A stretch of 64,000 nucleotides of DNA from NCBI GenBank assembly GCA_020543525.1, contig JAHYIO010000037.1:992001-1056000 (forward strand), in the 5' to 3' direction. A program made the translations under genes and the position numbers. This DNA is from Coriolopsis trogii (Eukaryota > Basidiomycota > Agaricomycetes > Polyporales > Polyporaceae). The notes under the pieces were generated by a model that was not told the origin of the DNA, ran no database searches, and worked only from the letters and a program-made list of their open reading frames with translations. Shown here one piece after another: positions 34,630-47,138 of the stretch. Positions within the stretch are counted from its first letter, which is position 1. Every line of letters starts with the position of its first letter.

Positions 34630-35311
34630 GGTTGATCATGGTCAAGTGTGGCATATGGTCGCGTCGACGCGACGCGCGACTACAGCCACCCACGCGTTTG
34701 GAGCTCAAGTTCAGGGTTGTCGGCGGCGGCTCGATCACAATGATCCGGGCGCAACTCGCTCTTCATGAAGCTAGCAATTCTTTCTTGGGTAGCTGCCAGG
34801 TTCTAAGGAGTCTGAACATTTGGCTCGTACTTGTGGAGTTCGAACACACTCGATGATTTTCCGATTTTTCAACGCGTCAATAACAAGCGCCCGAAGTGGG
34901 TGTAACAATTGCAATATCAAGCCGTTGCGGTTGTTCCAAATGTCTCGGCACGACAGGAGCGCAGATTGACGGAAGACAGGATGAGTCGTGTTTATTTGTG
35001 AAATGAAGAAGCGAATGGACGGGACAGGCTGCAGAAGGTAGTTTGTGAGAACAAAAGTGAGAGGCGGGAGAGAGCAGGATTCCCGAAGCGGTCGTCATCG
35101 CAAGTGCCCGCCGAGACGGAGAGTGCAATCATTCTTGCCCTCCGCCCCGACACTCCCGAGTCACTCCCGCTCGCTCTGCTCTCCCTTTTCTCCGACACTG
35201 TGGGCATCCCATCCTGCTTAACGCACACCTTCCTTTGCGCACACCTCCAACCATCACCTTGACCTGGGCATTGCCCAGGACGTGTTACGACCCTTACGAC
35301 CCACCACGACC
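34630..35311. promoter_or_regulatory. Divergent promoter region, GCP3 and IQGAP
   Basis: 682 bp between divergent start codons of two cytoskeletal genes. A pyrimidine-rich segment lies about 35140-35260, just before the IQGAP start. No specific operator was recognised. Confidence 0.45.
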
Positions 35312-38300
35312 ATGGAGCGATCCGATTCAACATCTTCAAATGGCTCGGCTAGGCTCAGACACAATTCTGCTCTCGAGTCGGGTCAATTTGCGTATCAGAA
35401 AGCCTTGCTCGAACGCACCGCGTCTCGAGGCGGAACGCTCTCTCGCGCTGCTGCTCAATCACGCAACACTATCCTGACCACACCTACCGGCAACTCTTCA
35501 TCCACTACTGGTGGCTCTGCCGCTCCCAATGCCACGAGAAGATGGACCCCCTCTCACCGTGTCGGCGGCAGTCTCGATATCAGTGCCGTGCGCGGGAAGT
35601 GGGAGGAGCGTTCGCGAGCAGCTGAAGGTACGCAAACTGATAGTCGTCCCCCAATGGACAGAACGCGATCGGATGCACCTACCCCTTCCCCGGTCCGTTC
35701 ATCCTTCGAGACCCCAGTACGCTCGCGGTCGATTGACAGATTCGCCTTCCCCACCCCGTCCCCCTCGCGAAGCGATGCGGGACCATCGGACTATTCTCCA
35801 ACTCCTCCATCCAAACGGTACACAATGCCTGCTCCTATAATAGCATCTCCGCTCTCTCCAAACACTACCGGTATATCAGTCGTCAACCTCGACTCCCCGA
35901 CCTCCAGTGGATTCGCCACGCCTGAACCACCGCGCATCCATTTGCCCGTATCAACCCCGCTTCAGTCTTCCTCTATCGCGGCTTTGAGGAATCTTGGATC
36001 ATATGCGCAGACGACGGACACTTCAAGCTACTCATCAACACGATTGCGTCGATCAAACACGCTAGAAAGCGTCAATCCTAGCTCTACCGGCTCCTCTGTC
36101 TCCTCGGAGAACTCAGTGCGATCTGTAACCACAACACAGACGACCGCCCCGAATTCTCCCGATTCATCCCCTGCAGCTCCGAGACGGAGACCTACCTCTC
36201 TTTACGGAGACCGAGATTCTTCACTGTCCTCCCCGGAGCGCTTCACACGAAGACCTCTGTCGAGTCTCGGGACGTCGCAGGCGACCTCTAGTTCATCTGA
36301 CAGGAGTGCGAGTTCCACAGCCAGTGTCCCACCTTCACCGTCATCTGCTTCACCTTCCAACGCCATGTTTCCCACACCCTATCGCAGTTCTTACCTGGCC
36401 AAGAAGCGTGGGCTCGATCATCTGGGAACCGGTGCTTCTGTTCGTCGTTTGGAGCGTATCGCCAGCGGAGACGCACCAGAAGACTGGCCTGGAGTGCCTG
36501 TTCCCGTTGATGACATACCACCACCATCACCGGAGAGGGGAATGTTCAGTAAACGGGAAGAGCGACTGGCTCGGGCACGGGATTGGAGAACAGCATCTCC
36601 GGAACGTCAGCCCCGAGCACTACCCGAGCCCAAGCTGGATATCAGGCCAGAACTTGAACACGAATTGGTTATACCGAGCGTGATGAACGTGGACGATGTG
36701 GCTGGCGTACCCAGGAGGAAGAGGTTGCTGCGCGACACCATACCGAGCAACACGCCATTGCCGTCCTCACGTCTTACAAGAGGTTTGTGGGCAGACGTGC
36801 AGAGACACCTCATTCAAGCGTACGAGTACCTCTGTCACGTCGGGGAAGCCAAGGAATGGATTGAGGGATGTCTTGGAGAAGAGCTGCCGTTTGGGGTCGT
36901 GGAGATGGAGGAGCAGCTAAGAAATGGTGTAGTGCTCGCGAAGCTTGTTCGTGTGTTCCAAGGTGAAGCTGCTGTGCGCAGGATCTATGAGGTGTGTTTC
37001 AACGAGGCACTCGAGGATCGCACGGCTAACGAGCTTTACAGGCACCAAAGCTAGACTTCAGACACTCTGACAACATCAACCACTTCTTTGCATTTGTCCG
37101 CTACGTCGGTCTGCCAGAGGTACGTTGTATAATTTTCAGCACTCCCAGTGGGTTCAAGGGTGATTTCCAGGGATTCATCTTCGAGTTGACCGATCTCTAC
37201 GAGAAGAAGAACTTCCCAAAGGTCGTCTACTGCATACACGCGTTAAGGTAATAGTGAAAACCTACATGCAAACCAAACATAGCTTACGCCCTGCATAGTC
37301 ACTTACTTGCTCGCCGTGGGTTGGCGCGTCGGATTGGAAACCTCGTCGGTCAATTACAGTTCTCAGATGACCAGCTACAGAAGACGCAGCGAGGACTGAA
37401 GGAGGCTGGGGTGGCTATGCCGAACTTCGGAAACATTGGACGCGAGCTGGCGAAGGAGATCAACGAAGAGCCTGAAGAGGAGCCCGAGACGGAGGATGAA
37501 CGTAAGTATTCCCGTTCAAGTGCTCGCATGCGATCCCTGAACTCTGTGTAAGGTCGCGATCGCCTTCTTCTCGAGTGTGAAGACTCCATCGTCGCGCTGC
37601 AAGCCGCTGCGCGTGCTTTCCTTGTCCGCAAAGACCAGGTCACCCAGCGGGCGCGAATGCGGTTGGCGGAACGTTATGTCCCCAAAGTTCAAGCTGTCTG
37701 CCGCGCGGCACTGGTTCGAAAGCGGCTGCACGAGAGTCGTCAAGAGAGGCGCGATCTCTCTCCATGGGTGATTGCCCTTCAGGCGCAAGCTCGTGCCCTT
37801 CTCGTTCGCAAGGGATGGAGACAGCATCTTTGCATGATCAAAGCGACTGCTCCGTACGTGGTCAAGGTGCAAGCTCAGTCAAGAGGAGTGCTGGTCAGGC
37901 GTAGATTCCAGAAGCTTAAGGCCGCGATCAAGAGTTGCAAGGTTTCCGTTTTAAAGCTGCAATCCGTTGCCCGCGCTCGTATTGCGCAACGCACTCACAA
38001 GGAGATCGCGAAATCGTTCGCGCAGCCCGTCGTCCTCGGCAACATCGTCGCGCTGCAAGCACATGCACGCGGCGCACTGCTGCGAGCGCGCCTGGCGCGT
38101 CAAGATGCGAGACTCGCGCGCGCGGAGCCGGGCGTCGTTCGCATGCAAGCGCAGATTCGCGGTGTCCTCGTGCGAAGACGCGTGCACACACAGCTGGCGA
38201 AGCTCGAGGACGTCACTGATGTCGTCGTCCGCATTCAAGCCGCCGTCAGGACGTACCTCGCTCGGAAGCGGCTCCTCAACCTCATTCGCAGCCTGCGCAA

Positions 38301-41300
38301 GGCTACTCCCGCGCTCATCGGGCTGCAGGCGGTCGCTCGTGCTAGAATCGCTCGACAGCAGCACCAGGCGATGCAGAGGGCCCTGTCGGAGGTGAAGGTC
38401 GTGAAGGCTGTTGGTATCTTCCAAGCACGAGCGCGTGCGGCACTGGCACGTTCACGTCATGAGGAGCAGAAGAAGAAACTCGACTTTGTCGAACCGGACG
38501 TGGTGGGTTTCCAGGCTACCGCGCGAGGCTATCTTGTTCGCCTTGACTGGATTGCCTGGAGAGACTACTTGCGCATGAGCCATCCGGCCGCGACCATGCT
38601 GCAGGCGCTCCTTCGCGGAGTCCTCCAGCGGAGGAAGTTCCGGGCGAAGATGCAGTACTATCGCTCAAACTTGGATAAGATCGTTCAGATTCAGTCACTC
38701 TTCCGGGCGAAGGAGACGCGGGAGCAATACCGGCAGCTTACGCTGGGCACGAACGTCACTGTGGGCACGATCAAGAATTTTGTGCATCTGCTAGACGACT
38801 CGGAGTCTGACTTCCAGGAGGAGATCAAGGTCGAGCGGCTGCGGCAAGAGGTCGTCAAGCGCATCCGCGAGAACCAGGCGCTCGAGCACGACGTGAGCGA
38901 GCTCGATGTCAAGATCGCGCTCGTGGTGCAGAACGTGAAGAACTTTGAGGAACTGGTCAAGGCGCGACGGCGACTGGGCACAGACAGTGCTGCAATTCAC
39001 GCTGCTAGGGCGTCCGTCCTCGCTGCCCATGGCGACCCCTTCGCGAGCCCGAGCACGCTCGACCGGACCGCGAAGCGGAAGCTGGAGTTGTATCAACAGC
39101 TCTTCTATCTCCTACAGACCGACGGCAAGTACCTCACGCGTCTGTTCGCGAGGATGTCGGTGGAAGACAACTGGGAGAAGAACAGACGCCTTGTCGAGCG
39201 TGTTGTGCTCACCTTGTTCGGATATGGACAGGCCCCGCGCGAGGAATACCTCCTGCTCAAGTTTTTCCAGGTTGGTGACTTTGCCTCTCCTTCTTTGTAT
39301 TTGGGACATGTTGATGCTGATGCGCAAATGGTAGACTGCGGTCGGCGAAGAGGTGGAGGCGGCGAACAGCGTCCAAGACATCACCCGCTCCCATCCCACG
39401 TTCATCAATGTCGCTGTTCACTACTTGCGGCCGAAGCAGACAACCTATATTCGCGAGACGCTTCAAGGCGTCATCCGCGAGGTTATCAACGCTGATGATC
39501 TCGATTTGGAAGCGGATCCCTGTGTGGTCAGTGATATAGGCATGGACTATATGCGCTTTGTTAACTCATGCATGTCCTTTCTCAGATTTATCGCACGCGT
39601 AGAGACGTGGAAGAGATGCGCACGGGTTCGCTCACCAGACCTAAGGATGCGCCATTTCACCAAGCTCTGCAAGATCCTGACACGCGTGCAGAGTACATCC
39701 GCCGTGAGTATAAATGTTTTCTACGAGTTTATATGCTAAACTTGTCCGTAGATCTCCAAGTCCTGCAGTGGTGGACCGAGGAGTTCGTACGAGCTATCAC
39801 GTCATCGCTCAGCAAGATGCCCTACGGCATGCGGTATATGGCTCGCGAGACCTTGGCCGCTGTCAAAGTGAGATACTACTGCATGGTCTTGGTCTTATGT
39901 ACTTCCTCTAACGTATGTCCCTCAGGCCAAGTTCCCTGATGCTTCGACAGAGGCATGCGCAGCATGTGTCGCGCGACTAGTGTACTACCGTTACATCAAC
40001 CCCGCAATCATGTAAGTGGCAGCTATTCGCAAACTTGATGGCGTTTAACATGTAGATATAGCACGCCCGAGACATTTGATATCGTAGCTACCACCGTCGA
40101 CATCGCCTCACGCAAGAATCTCGCACAGATCTCCAGAATGCTCACTCAGATCACGAGTGGTTCCGAGTTTAGCGAGGACAGTCCAGCCTACATCCCTGTC
40201 AACGACTACGTCCGCAAGAGCATTGCCACCATATCCGCCTGGCTTATGGAAGGTTTGTCGCTTGCGATAGTACTTGTCTCCCATACACTTACAAAGGCCT
40301 TTCAGTCGCGAACGTATCCGACGCTGAGACCGAATTCCATGCCCACGAGTTCCTAGACGCGACCATTCAGCCTCGTCCCATATGGATATCTCCTAACGAG
40401 GTCTACTCTATGCACAGGCTCTTGGCGCAGTACCTTGACCATCTTGTAGGTGCTTATCACCCCTACGTTATGGGCATACATTGACGAGTTATTAGGCTCC
40501 TGAGAGGGACGACACACTTCGCGTAATACTGTCCGAGCTCGATGGTGTCCCTAACGTTGGTAGCGATGAGCTAAACGAAGCCCGTGACACAGCAATCGAG
40601 CTACAACTCTCGAACCGTTTTGCGCGTGTAAGAGGTAGATATCGGCGAATACGTCGGAAATGAGTCTGTCTCATAACCTTTACAGATCCGCGAGCGGACG
40701 AGAAGGCTTTGTGGGTCCAGGCCAAGCGCGCTGTGCTTGCCATTCTCCGTGTTCAGCCGGCCAAAGACCTTGTGGAGTCGCTCATGCAGCCAGTCACCGA
40801 CGACCATGAGTTCGTTTGGGAAGGCATCCTTGAGGAGATGGAGAAGGACATGATGCGCCATCAGCGACGAATGCCTTCTACGACTGGTGCCGACTCCGCA
40901 TATCGACTTGAGGATATCCGATCGTAAGCCTGCATCATTCGTTGAGATGCGCTACGCTGACTTTATGTGTAGCATGACGTTCCGCGAAGTGAAAGCTCAT
41001 GCCATCTACTTCCTTCTTGAATTGGAGAAGCTGGGGAAGATCACTCGCATGGATGGATACCAAGGCATCCTGAATGCCATCGCAGGCGATGTTCGGAGCA
41101 AGAACCGCAGGAGGGTCCAGCGTCTGCACGAGAAGGAGAGTTTGGAAGAGTCGCTCAAGCATCTGGCGGAGCGTAAGAAGTACTTCGAGGAGCAGATCAA
41201 GCAGTACCACGACTACGTTGAGACTGCCATGAACACAATGCAGCGTGGGAAAGGGTATGTGCCATATGTTCGTATTGTCTACCTGCTTCTGAAGCAGCAT

Positions 41301-41766
41301 CTCCATAGCAAACGACGTCTTCTTCCGTTCACGCAGCAATACTTCCACATGCGCGAGTTGCAAAAGGCTGGCAAGATGCCCCAATTTGGATCGTTCAAGT
41401 ATTCCGCACAGCGCTTCTATGACAAGGGAATCCTTTTGTCGATTGAGAACTACTCGCCCCGCCAGTTCGACAAGCTCGATGTCGTTATGTCATCAAACGC
41501 AATCGGCGTGTTCACGATTGAGATCTTCAACCATACGCTGGGTATCACGAACCGCATGGCCACTCAAGATGTGAAGATGGAAGACCTGCTACAGGCTCAA
41601 TTCGAGGACCGAGCATCCTTGTCTCTATTCAACGGCCTTGCGAAGTTCAACCTCAATCTGTTACTATACCAGATTAACAAGAAGTACGTTCTTCCTCACT
41701 GGTCGAAGTATACCATACCATATTTGCATGCACTAACAAACATCGACACTTAGGTTCTATCGATAG
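35312..41766 (+). CDS. IQGAP-family cytokinesis scaffold (Iqg1/Rng2)
   Basis: Sixteen exons (35312-36991, 37042-37119, 37171-37247, 37299-37501, 37553-39270, 39335-39526, 39586-39703, 39752-39867, 39926-40011, 40056-40252, 40306-40445, 40496-40634, 40686-40923, 40973-41254, 41309-41683, 41754-41766) give 1883 residues. About 480 Ser/Thr/Pro-rich residues with many SP/TP sites precede a calponin-homology domain (RGLWADVQ to CIHALSHLLARRG, ~489-610). Then come about 13 IQ motifs (~690-1030), a RasGAP-related domain with LVYYRYINPAI, and a RasGAP C-terminal domain ending INKKFYR. The scaffold binds actin, myosin light chain/calmodulin and formin to build the contractile ring. IQGAPs do not act as true GAPs. 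No WW domain is seen, as in other fungal members. Confidence 0.95.
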
Positions 41767-42119
41767 TGTTTTCCTTAGCTGCATATCGTCTTTGCTGTTA
41801 CGACATTCGTGTGATGACCTGATGACGGCTTACATTACCCTCCTTAATTATTGGTGATTCTACACACTCACATGTACCCAATACCTCAACCGTAGCACCT
41901 CGATGTATCATCATTTCCATCTTTGCTCGGACCTCGTTTACACACCTTCGCAACGCACCCGACATTTTCCTACCTGCGAGATCGCTAGCGACAGAATATA
42001 AATTCGCGTTGAGACGGCCAAAGGCTCTGTAATTGTGAGCTTGAAGTCGTAAGATCTGTTCTCATCTATCGTACAGTCCTATCATCAAAACGGAACAACC
42101 GTCTCTCTAGTCGTTCTAT
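41767..42119. other. Convergent intergenic region
   Basis: About 350 bp between the IQGAP and permease stop codons; AT-richer, with no gene or repeat noticed. Confidence 0.5.
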
Positions 42120-44672
42120 TCATATCGTGAAACGGAAGTCAGGGTGCCGATCGCCGATCGGCGCGCGAGTCTTTCCAGTGTCCCACAGTTCCTGGTACTT
42201 TGTGAGATTGTCCTGCCTGCGGCCTTCCGCGCGAGCTTTGTTTTCCCACAAGCAGTACATCCTGGATGACTCGTCGTTATCGTCGCGGCACCGACGGGAA
42301 ACGGACAGGAATAGACGGATGGGGACGTACACGTTCATGAACATGAATATCCACGCGACGCAGACGAACGCCAGCGTGATGCTGTGGCCGCGGATGTATG
42401 TCGGAGCCTGTGAGGAGTCATAGATGAAGGTCGCGACGAATCCTCTGAGGCGAAAGAGCATTCGGACATTGGTCATCAGTACGCTGCACTTGTTGATAAA
42501 ACTACGATGCGACACATACCCGCAGTTAGCGACGGCCAACTGCAACGCGACTGTCGTAGCCTTCTTGTAGTGTCCCGCGGAGTTGTTCGGGAGGATTGAA
42601 AGTATGCACGGCCCGCAGGGGTAACTGGGAGAGCCAATGAGTGCTTCTGCTATAAATGGCTTTGGAGCGAGACAACCGAGCTCTCACATTCCTGTGGCAA
42701 TCAAGAAGACTGTTCCGGATCCTGTGGTCAATCATACTGCATACGGCTATAAGCTCTCCACGTACCTGCGACATAACGTTGGGAATTCGTCTTCAGTCCA
42801 GCATTGGATCAATTGAGTTGGAGTCAATAGATTACGCTCAAATGTCGGGAGAGGCAATACCTTCGCGGCAATGGCTAGTATATATCCTGCGCGAAGTATG
42901 TTCAGGAAGTAGTTGGGATGCTTTGATGGCTCTCCACTCACCCGCAATCGTAATCGGCAGGAACATCAAGATGAAGGGTCCTCGCCACTTCATTTTGTCG
43001 CTCGCGACTGCGACCACGACGGTCATCACTACTGCAGGAACATAGGGCGGGACTGACGCGGCAATGTGAGGTGTTCGTTCGGAATGATAGCGTTGTGGAC
43101 CCAATCCATCTTACCCGTATGCAGCTGAGCGGTGCCTCCGGAGTAGCCAAGTCCAGCCACGATGGTAGGTCTGCCATGTACGCATCAGATTGCGGTTCTG
43201 GCCTGCAATACTGTATCCGGGACTTACAGGAAGAGAGAGAACGAGTACAAGCTGATGATGATGCCCATGTACGAAATGGCGGTCATCCACACCTGCGGAT
43301 CCTTTACACCTGCGAGATATTGGTGAGAAATTCTCTATGGTAGAGTGAACGTGGGTATGATGTGAGGGATCGAACCTCGCATGACCTCGCCCCACTCGAA
43401 CTGCTCGTCCTCAGTATTGACCACAACTTGGTCCGAGGCATGAACCTCCACCTTTTCGTCGCTGCTCTTCTCCGGATCGACGACCGAGCCCGTGATGCGC
43501 TGCGACGGCTCTGAGAGCGGTGCAGTCGTGGTGACTCCAAGTGAGGAGCGAAGACGTGCCACTATTGTCAATCGTAGTCAGACGGCCTTTTGTCCTCGGC
43601 AGGGCCTCGCAGAAGCTTACATGCGAACTCCCTCTCTTCGTCCGTGAAGAACTTCGCCGACTGTATGTCCGCAGGCAAGAATATCGTCGACGTCAAGGCG
43701 ATGAGAATCGTAGCGATTCCCTCCAGGATGAATATCCACCTCCACCCGGCCAAGCCGCCAATGCCGTCCATCCTGATGATCGCAGTTGCAAGAAGACCTG
43801 CAAGAAGCTCAGCAGACTTCCTGGGATGACGGTGGGAGTGCTCGGACCTCCGAAAGCACCGGATAGCGAGGCGGACGCATAGAATATGCCCACACTGTTG
43901 CACGCTTCATAAGTATGCATAGTATGTCTGGAAGCCTGGGGCACCGCCTCACCGTTGCTGCAGCTCATGTGGTTTGTACAGCGTGCTCAGATAGAGCATC
44001 TAGCGAGATATCAGGGAGGCCGACCCACACACGTACCATTCGCAGAACACCTACGATTCCAGGCAGAAGACCGCCCTCACATAGCCCCAGGAAGAACCGG
44101 ATGGCTAGCAGACCACTGTAATTGTGGACCAGTCCGCTCAGTGTGGTCACAGTACCCCAAATGGCGACCAGGAACGGGAGCCATCTGCTCGGCTTGAACT
44201 TCTTCAATACCCAGTTGGAGGCTAAGCAGCCATGAGTACAGAATGATCCAGATGGAGGTTACGTGGACTCACGCAGTTCGACGATGATGTATGACACATA
44301 GAAGACTGGAGAGCATCAGGTGGAACCGATGTTCCCCACTGAGCGGCACCGGGACTCACCAGCGAGCGCCGTGTTAAACTCGGTTCCTTGGAGATGTGTG
44401 TCTCTCTCAAGGCCCGCGATCCTGCGATGTCATGATTTAGAAGCCGCCTAGTCGAATGGTCCATCGCATACCTGGCGTTCCCGATGTTCGTCCGGTCAAT
44501 AAAGTTCGCAAGCCACAGCTACCACAATTGACAGATGAGCGAGTTATGACGACAGCTTTGGAGCAAGCGAAGGACATACGAAGGCCAGGGGTGGCAGGAC
44601 GTGAGTATCCAACTTCCACAACACCCGCCGAGTCAACTTCCGGTTATGCTCCTGATTGTGTTCTGATGACAT
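42120..44672 (-). CDS. Major facilitator permease, Dal5/allantoate (anion:cation symporter) family
   Basis: Seventeen exons: 44580-44672, 44472-44518, 44360-44421, 44273-44305, 44055-44221, 43953-43999, 43848-43894, 43621-43797, 43376-43561, 43228-43309, 43115-43170, 42942-43052, 42861-42886, 42766-42790, 42688-42721, 42520-42624 and 42120-42444, giving 540 residues. Family landmarks are FIDRTNIGNARIAGL in span 1, YIIVELPSNWVLKKFKPS in span 2, RFFLGLCEGGLLPGI, GWRWIFILEG, and NNSAGHYKKATTVALQLAVANCG in the C-half. A charged cytosolic loop separates the halves. Dal5-type carriers take up allantoate, ureidosuccinate, nicotinate, peptides or other organic anions at the plasma membrane with protons; the substrate here is unknown. 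Confidence 0.93.
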
Positions 44673-45790
44673 CGTCACGATAGCGAAGCCTGCTCGTCAG
44701 GAAAGAAAAGCGTCTCCTCGGGGACTCAGTGAGGGGGAGGATGAAGCCTGAGGGGGAAAAGACCATCGGCCTGTCATCGACCTTGCAGCCACGAGTTATA
44801 TCTGGACTGCGTCGACTACCTGGACGCGTACCGGGCCACCGAAGTCGGTGATTAGGCACAGATCCCAGGCCTATCTCGTCATCCATCCCCGAATCCTGCC
44901 AAAGCGACAGATCATGGTATTCCTGGAGCAGGTCACAGGTGCGGGGTAGATCTTGATCCTGATGTTAGCCAGAGCGGTTACAAGACGGACGCGCCGAACA
45001 CGAACCTCAGCTGACTTCTGCGAGGTCAAACGCTTATACGACAGGGCCTCATGCAGAGATGATGTACCGCAAATCAGCGCCCCAGACATGTCATGGAGCT
45101 CCGCTAGCGGGCGTGGTGACACCAGCCTGGAACGAATCGTATCCGCATGCCATCCCGAGTCGTCACTGGAAGTACTTGTATACCTTGCTATCAATCGGAT
45201 GTATACTGAGCCCTTTTGGACGACATCCGCAACAGAACTGCATATGGCATGCCTACGGAGCTTCATGAGTCAGTGCAGTAGGTTCTGGTGAGAGCCAGCG
45301 AGCCTACTCGGAGATGATTCAGTAATCGCGACTCTCGAAATAGTTGTCCTGGCCGGACGAAAATAGTCATGGGTAGCTGTGTTCGTTTTCAGACATCGCC
45401 CGATGAAACACAGCGCGGCCACGGCTACGTACGGTACCGCAGAGCCGTCCAGATGCTTCTCAACGGCGGCCATGGTTTCACGTTCAGTCCGTTAGACGTC
45501 GGAGGAGAAGAAGCAAACTCGACAAGCGCCGTGGAAGACTCCATGCGAGACTTCAACCTCAAGCTTCAAGTCCGTCACGAGTCCGATACTGAAGAGGTAT
45601 AATACAAGCGTAAGAGTCAGGGAAGGAGTGGCATGTACATTAGCTAAAGTATCCCTGGGTTAGGAATGTAGCTGAGTCCACAATATACTACAAAAGTCCG
45701 CAGAAGGATCGAGTACGGGTAGGGTGTGAATGTACAGAGCAAACAGCGTCGCATGGGAACTAGAGTGCTCAAAATGAGTGTGCGCTTCGT
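44673..45790. other. Intergenic region upstream of the permease
   Basis: 1.1 kb containing the permease promoter at its left and the 3' end of the peroxygenase gene at its right. Frames up to 130 codons exist on both strands around 44870-45290, but none has motifs, good splice logic or composition like a gene. Confidence 0.45.
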
Positions 45791-46578
45791 TCACAGGGTC
45801 GTCTTCCCAGAGAGCGTCAGCTCGTCCTCCACCTTGGAGATCTCTCCGACATGACCCACGAGTCCCACGATTCCGACTTCACGGAGGGGCCCGTGCCAGC
45901 CTGCCGGGAGCCTCTCATGTCCGAGCCATTCCTCCAGGAACGCCTTCGGGACAACAAGCTCGTCGCCTTCGGGGGAGCTTCCGGAAGCAGTCTCTGAGAT
46001 CCCCACGCCGAAGACCTCGTGGATGAGGTCAAGCTCGCCCTTGGACACGAACGTCTGCGTCTGGTTGAGGGGGCGCGAGGCGGCACGTCTTACAAGCTGC
46101 GCTCTGCACAGGTCTCTGCGAGTGAGGTACTCCGTGGTGGACGTGTCGAGAAGGTTGCGCAGTAGAACAGGGTCGACGGTGGTGGGTGCGTAGGTTTCGC
46201 CGGGCGCGGTGTCCGCATGGACGAGAGAGCCGTCATGCTCCACCGCGTTATGCTTCGCAAGGTCATGGAGATCGACTGTCATGTGGAGCCCATTCCAGTG
46301 TCCACATTTGGCTACGCCTCCCAAGGAGAGCAGCGTGGCGAACGGGAGCGATATTCCGTAGACATGGCGCAGCGCAGACACGAGCTGCGCAACAGTGAGG
46401 TTACGCCCGTCGTGGGGCCTACGGAAATCGTCTTCATCAGTCAAATGCTACTGAACATACGCAAAATCAACAATGCCTACAGGTAGCCGTGATTGGCGAG
46501 CGCGTTGAGAGCAGGGCAGGGAGAACGGCTGTCGCCAGGAGCAGCCTGCACATAAGGGTGGTTGTCGTCGACGGTCAT
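45791..46578 (-). CDS. Short heme-thiolate peroxygenase/chloroperoxidase-like protein
   Basis: Exons 46481-46578 and 45791-46418 give 241 residues, the size of short unspecific peroxygenases. SPCPALNALANHGYLP holds the PCP motif, with Cys21 as the heme thiolate ligand. EHDGSL at residues 93-97 supplies the distal acid and Mg-site residues of the short, Glu-His group. Later landmarks are TRRDLCR and the C-terminal PEGDE-rich segment. The family transfers oxygen from H2O2 to organic substrates or halogenates them. Unlike secreted members, only about 20 mostly polar residues precede PCP and no signal peptide is visible, so an intracellular location is inferred. Natural substrate unknown. Confidence 0.93.
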
Positions 46579-47138
46579 GATGGGTCGTGACAAGGAAAGT
46601 GAGTGGATGGGGGTGGTTGGGGAAGTGAGGGGTGGGGTGTGATAGAGAAAGAGGCGGACAACGGCGAGTGATCTTATACGTACCGCGGGAACGCCTCGAC
46701 CTGCACCACGAAGCGCTCAAACCACCAACACTTTAGCACGATGAGACAATACCGGCCATCTCAGGATCCTGGCTGCGGGCATCGAAGCATCCTGCCTATC
46801 CCCAGCACCCCTACGAACGGCAATACGCAGCACGCACCGCATGCAGCCGTCCACCTTCTCCGGTGACATGTATACCATATCCAGAAAAGGGCAGTCACCA
46901 GCTACATAACTGAACAAGGCCATCGTTATCCATGACCGTCTACTTTTCCTGTACATGAACAGACAAGGTGGGCGCCGACAGCTGCGAGAGGTAGTCCTGG
47001 ACACGACGATCAGTCAGGCCCACAACGAGGGGTTGTATCCGACGCACCCTCAGCCACCGCTCTCGTTGTTCTGGGACGTGATCGAAGACGAGGTAACGCT
47101 TGTCGTTCTGTCAGCCGCAACGCGTGTCAGTCGCTCCG
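46579..47138. other. Intergenic region, peroxygenase promoter
   Basis: 560 bp between the peroxygenase start and the stop codon of the WW-FF gene, both on the minus strand. No gene or clear operator recognised. Confidence 0.45.

Noticed and set aside
44871..45291. Open frames of 112 and 131 codons on both strands
   Set aside because: No motifs, no matching splice sites, and unlike neighbouring genes in composition.
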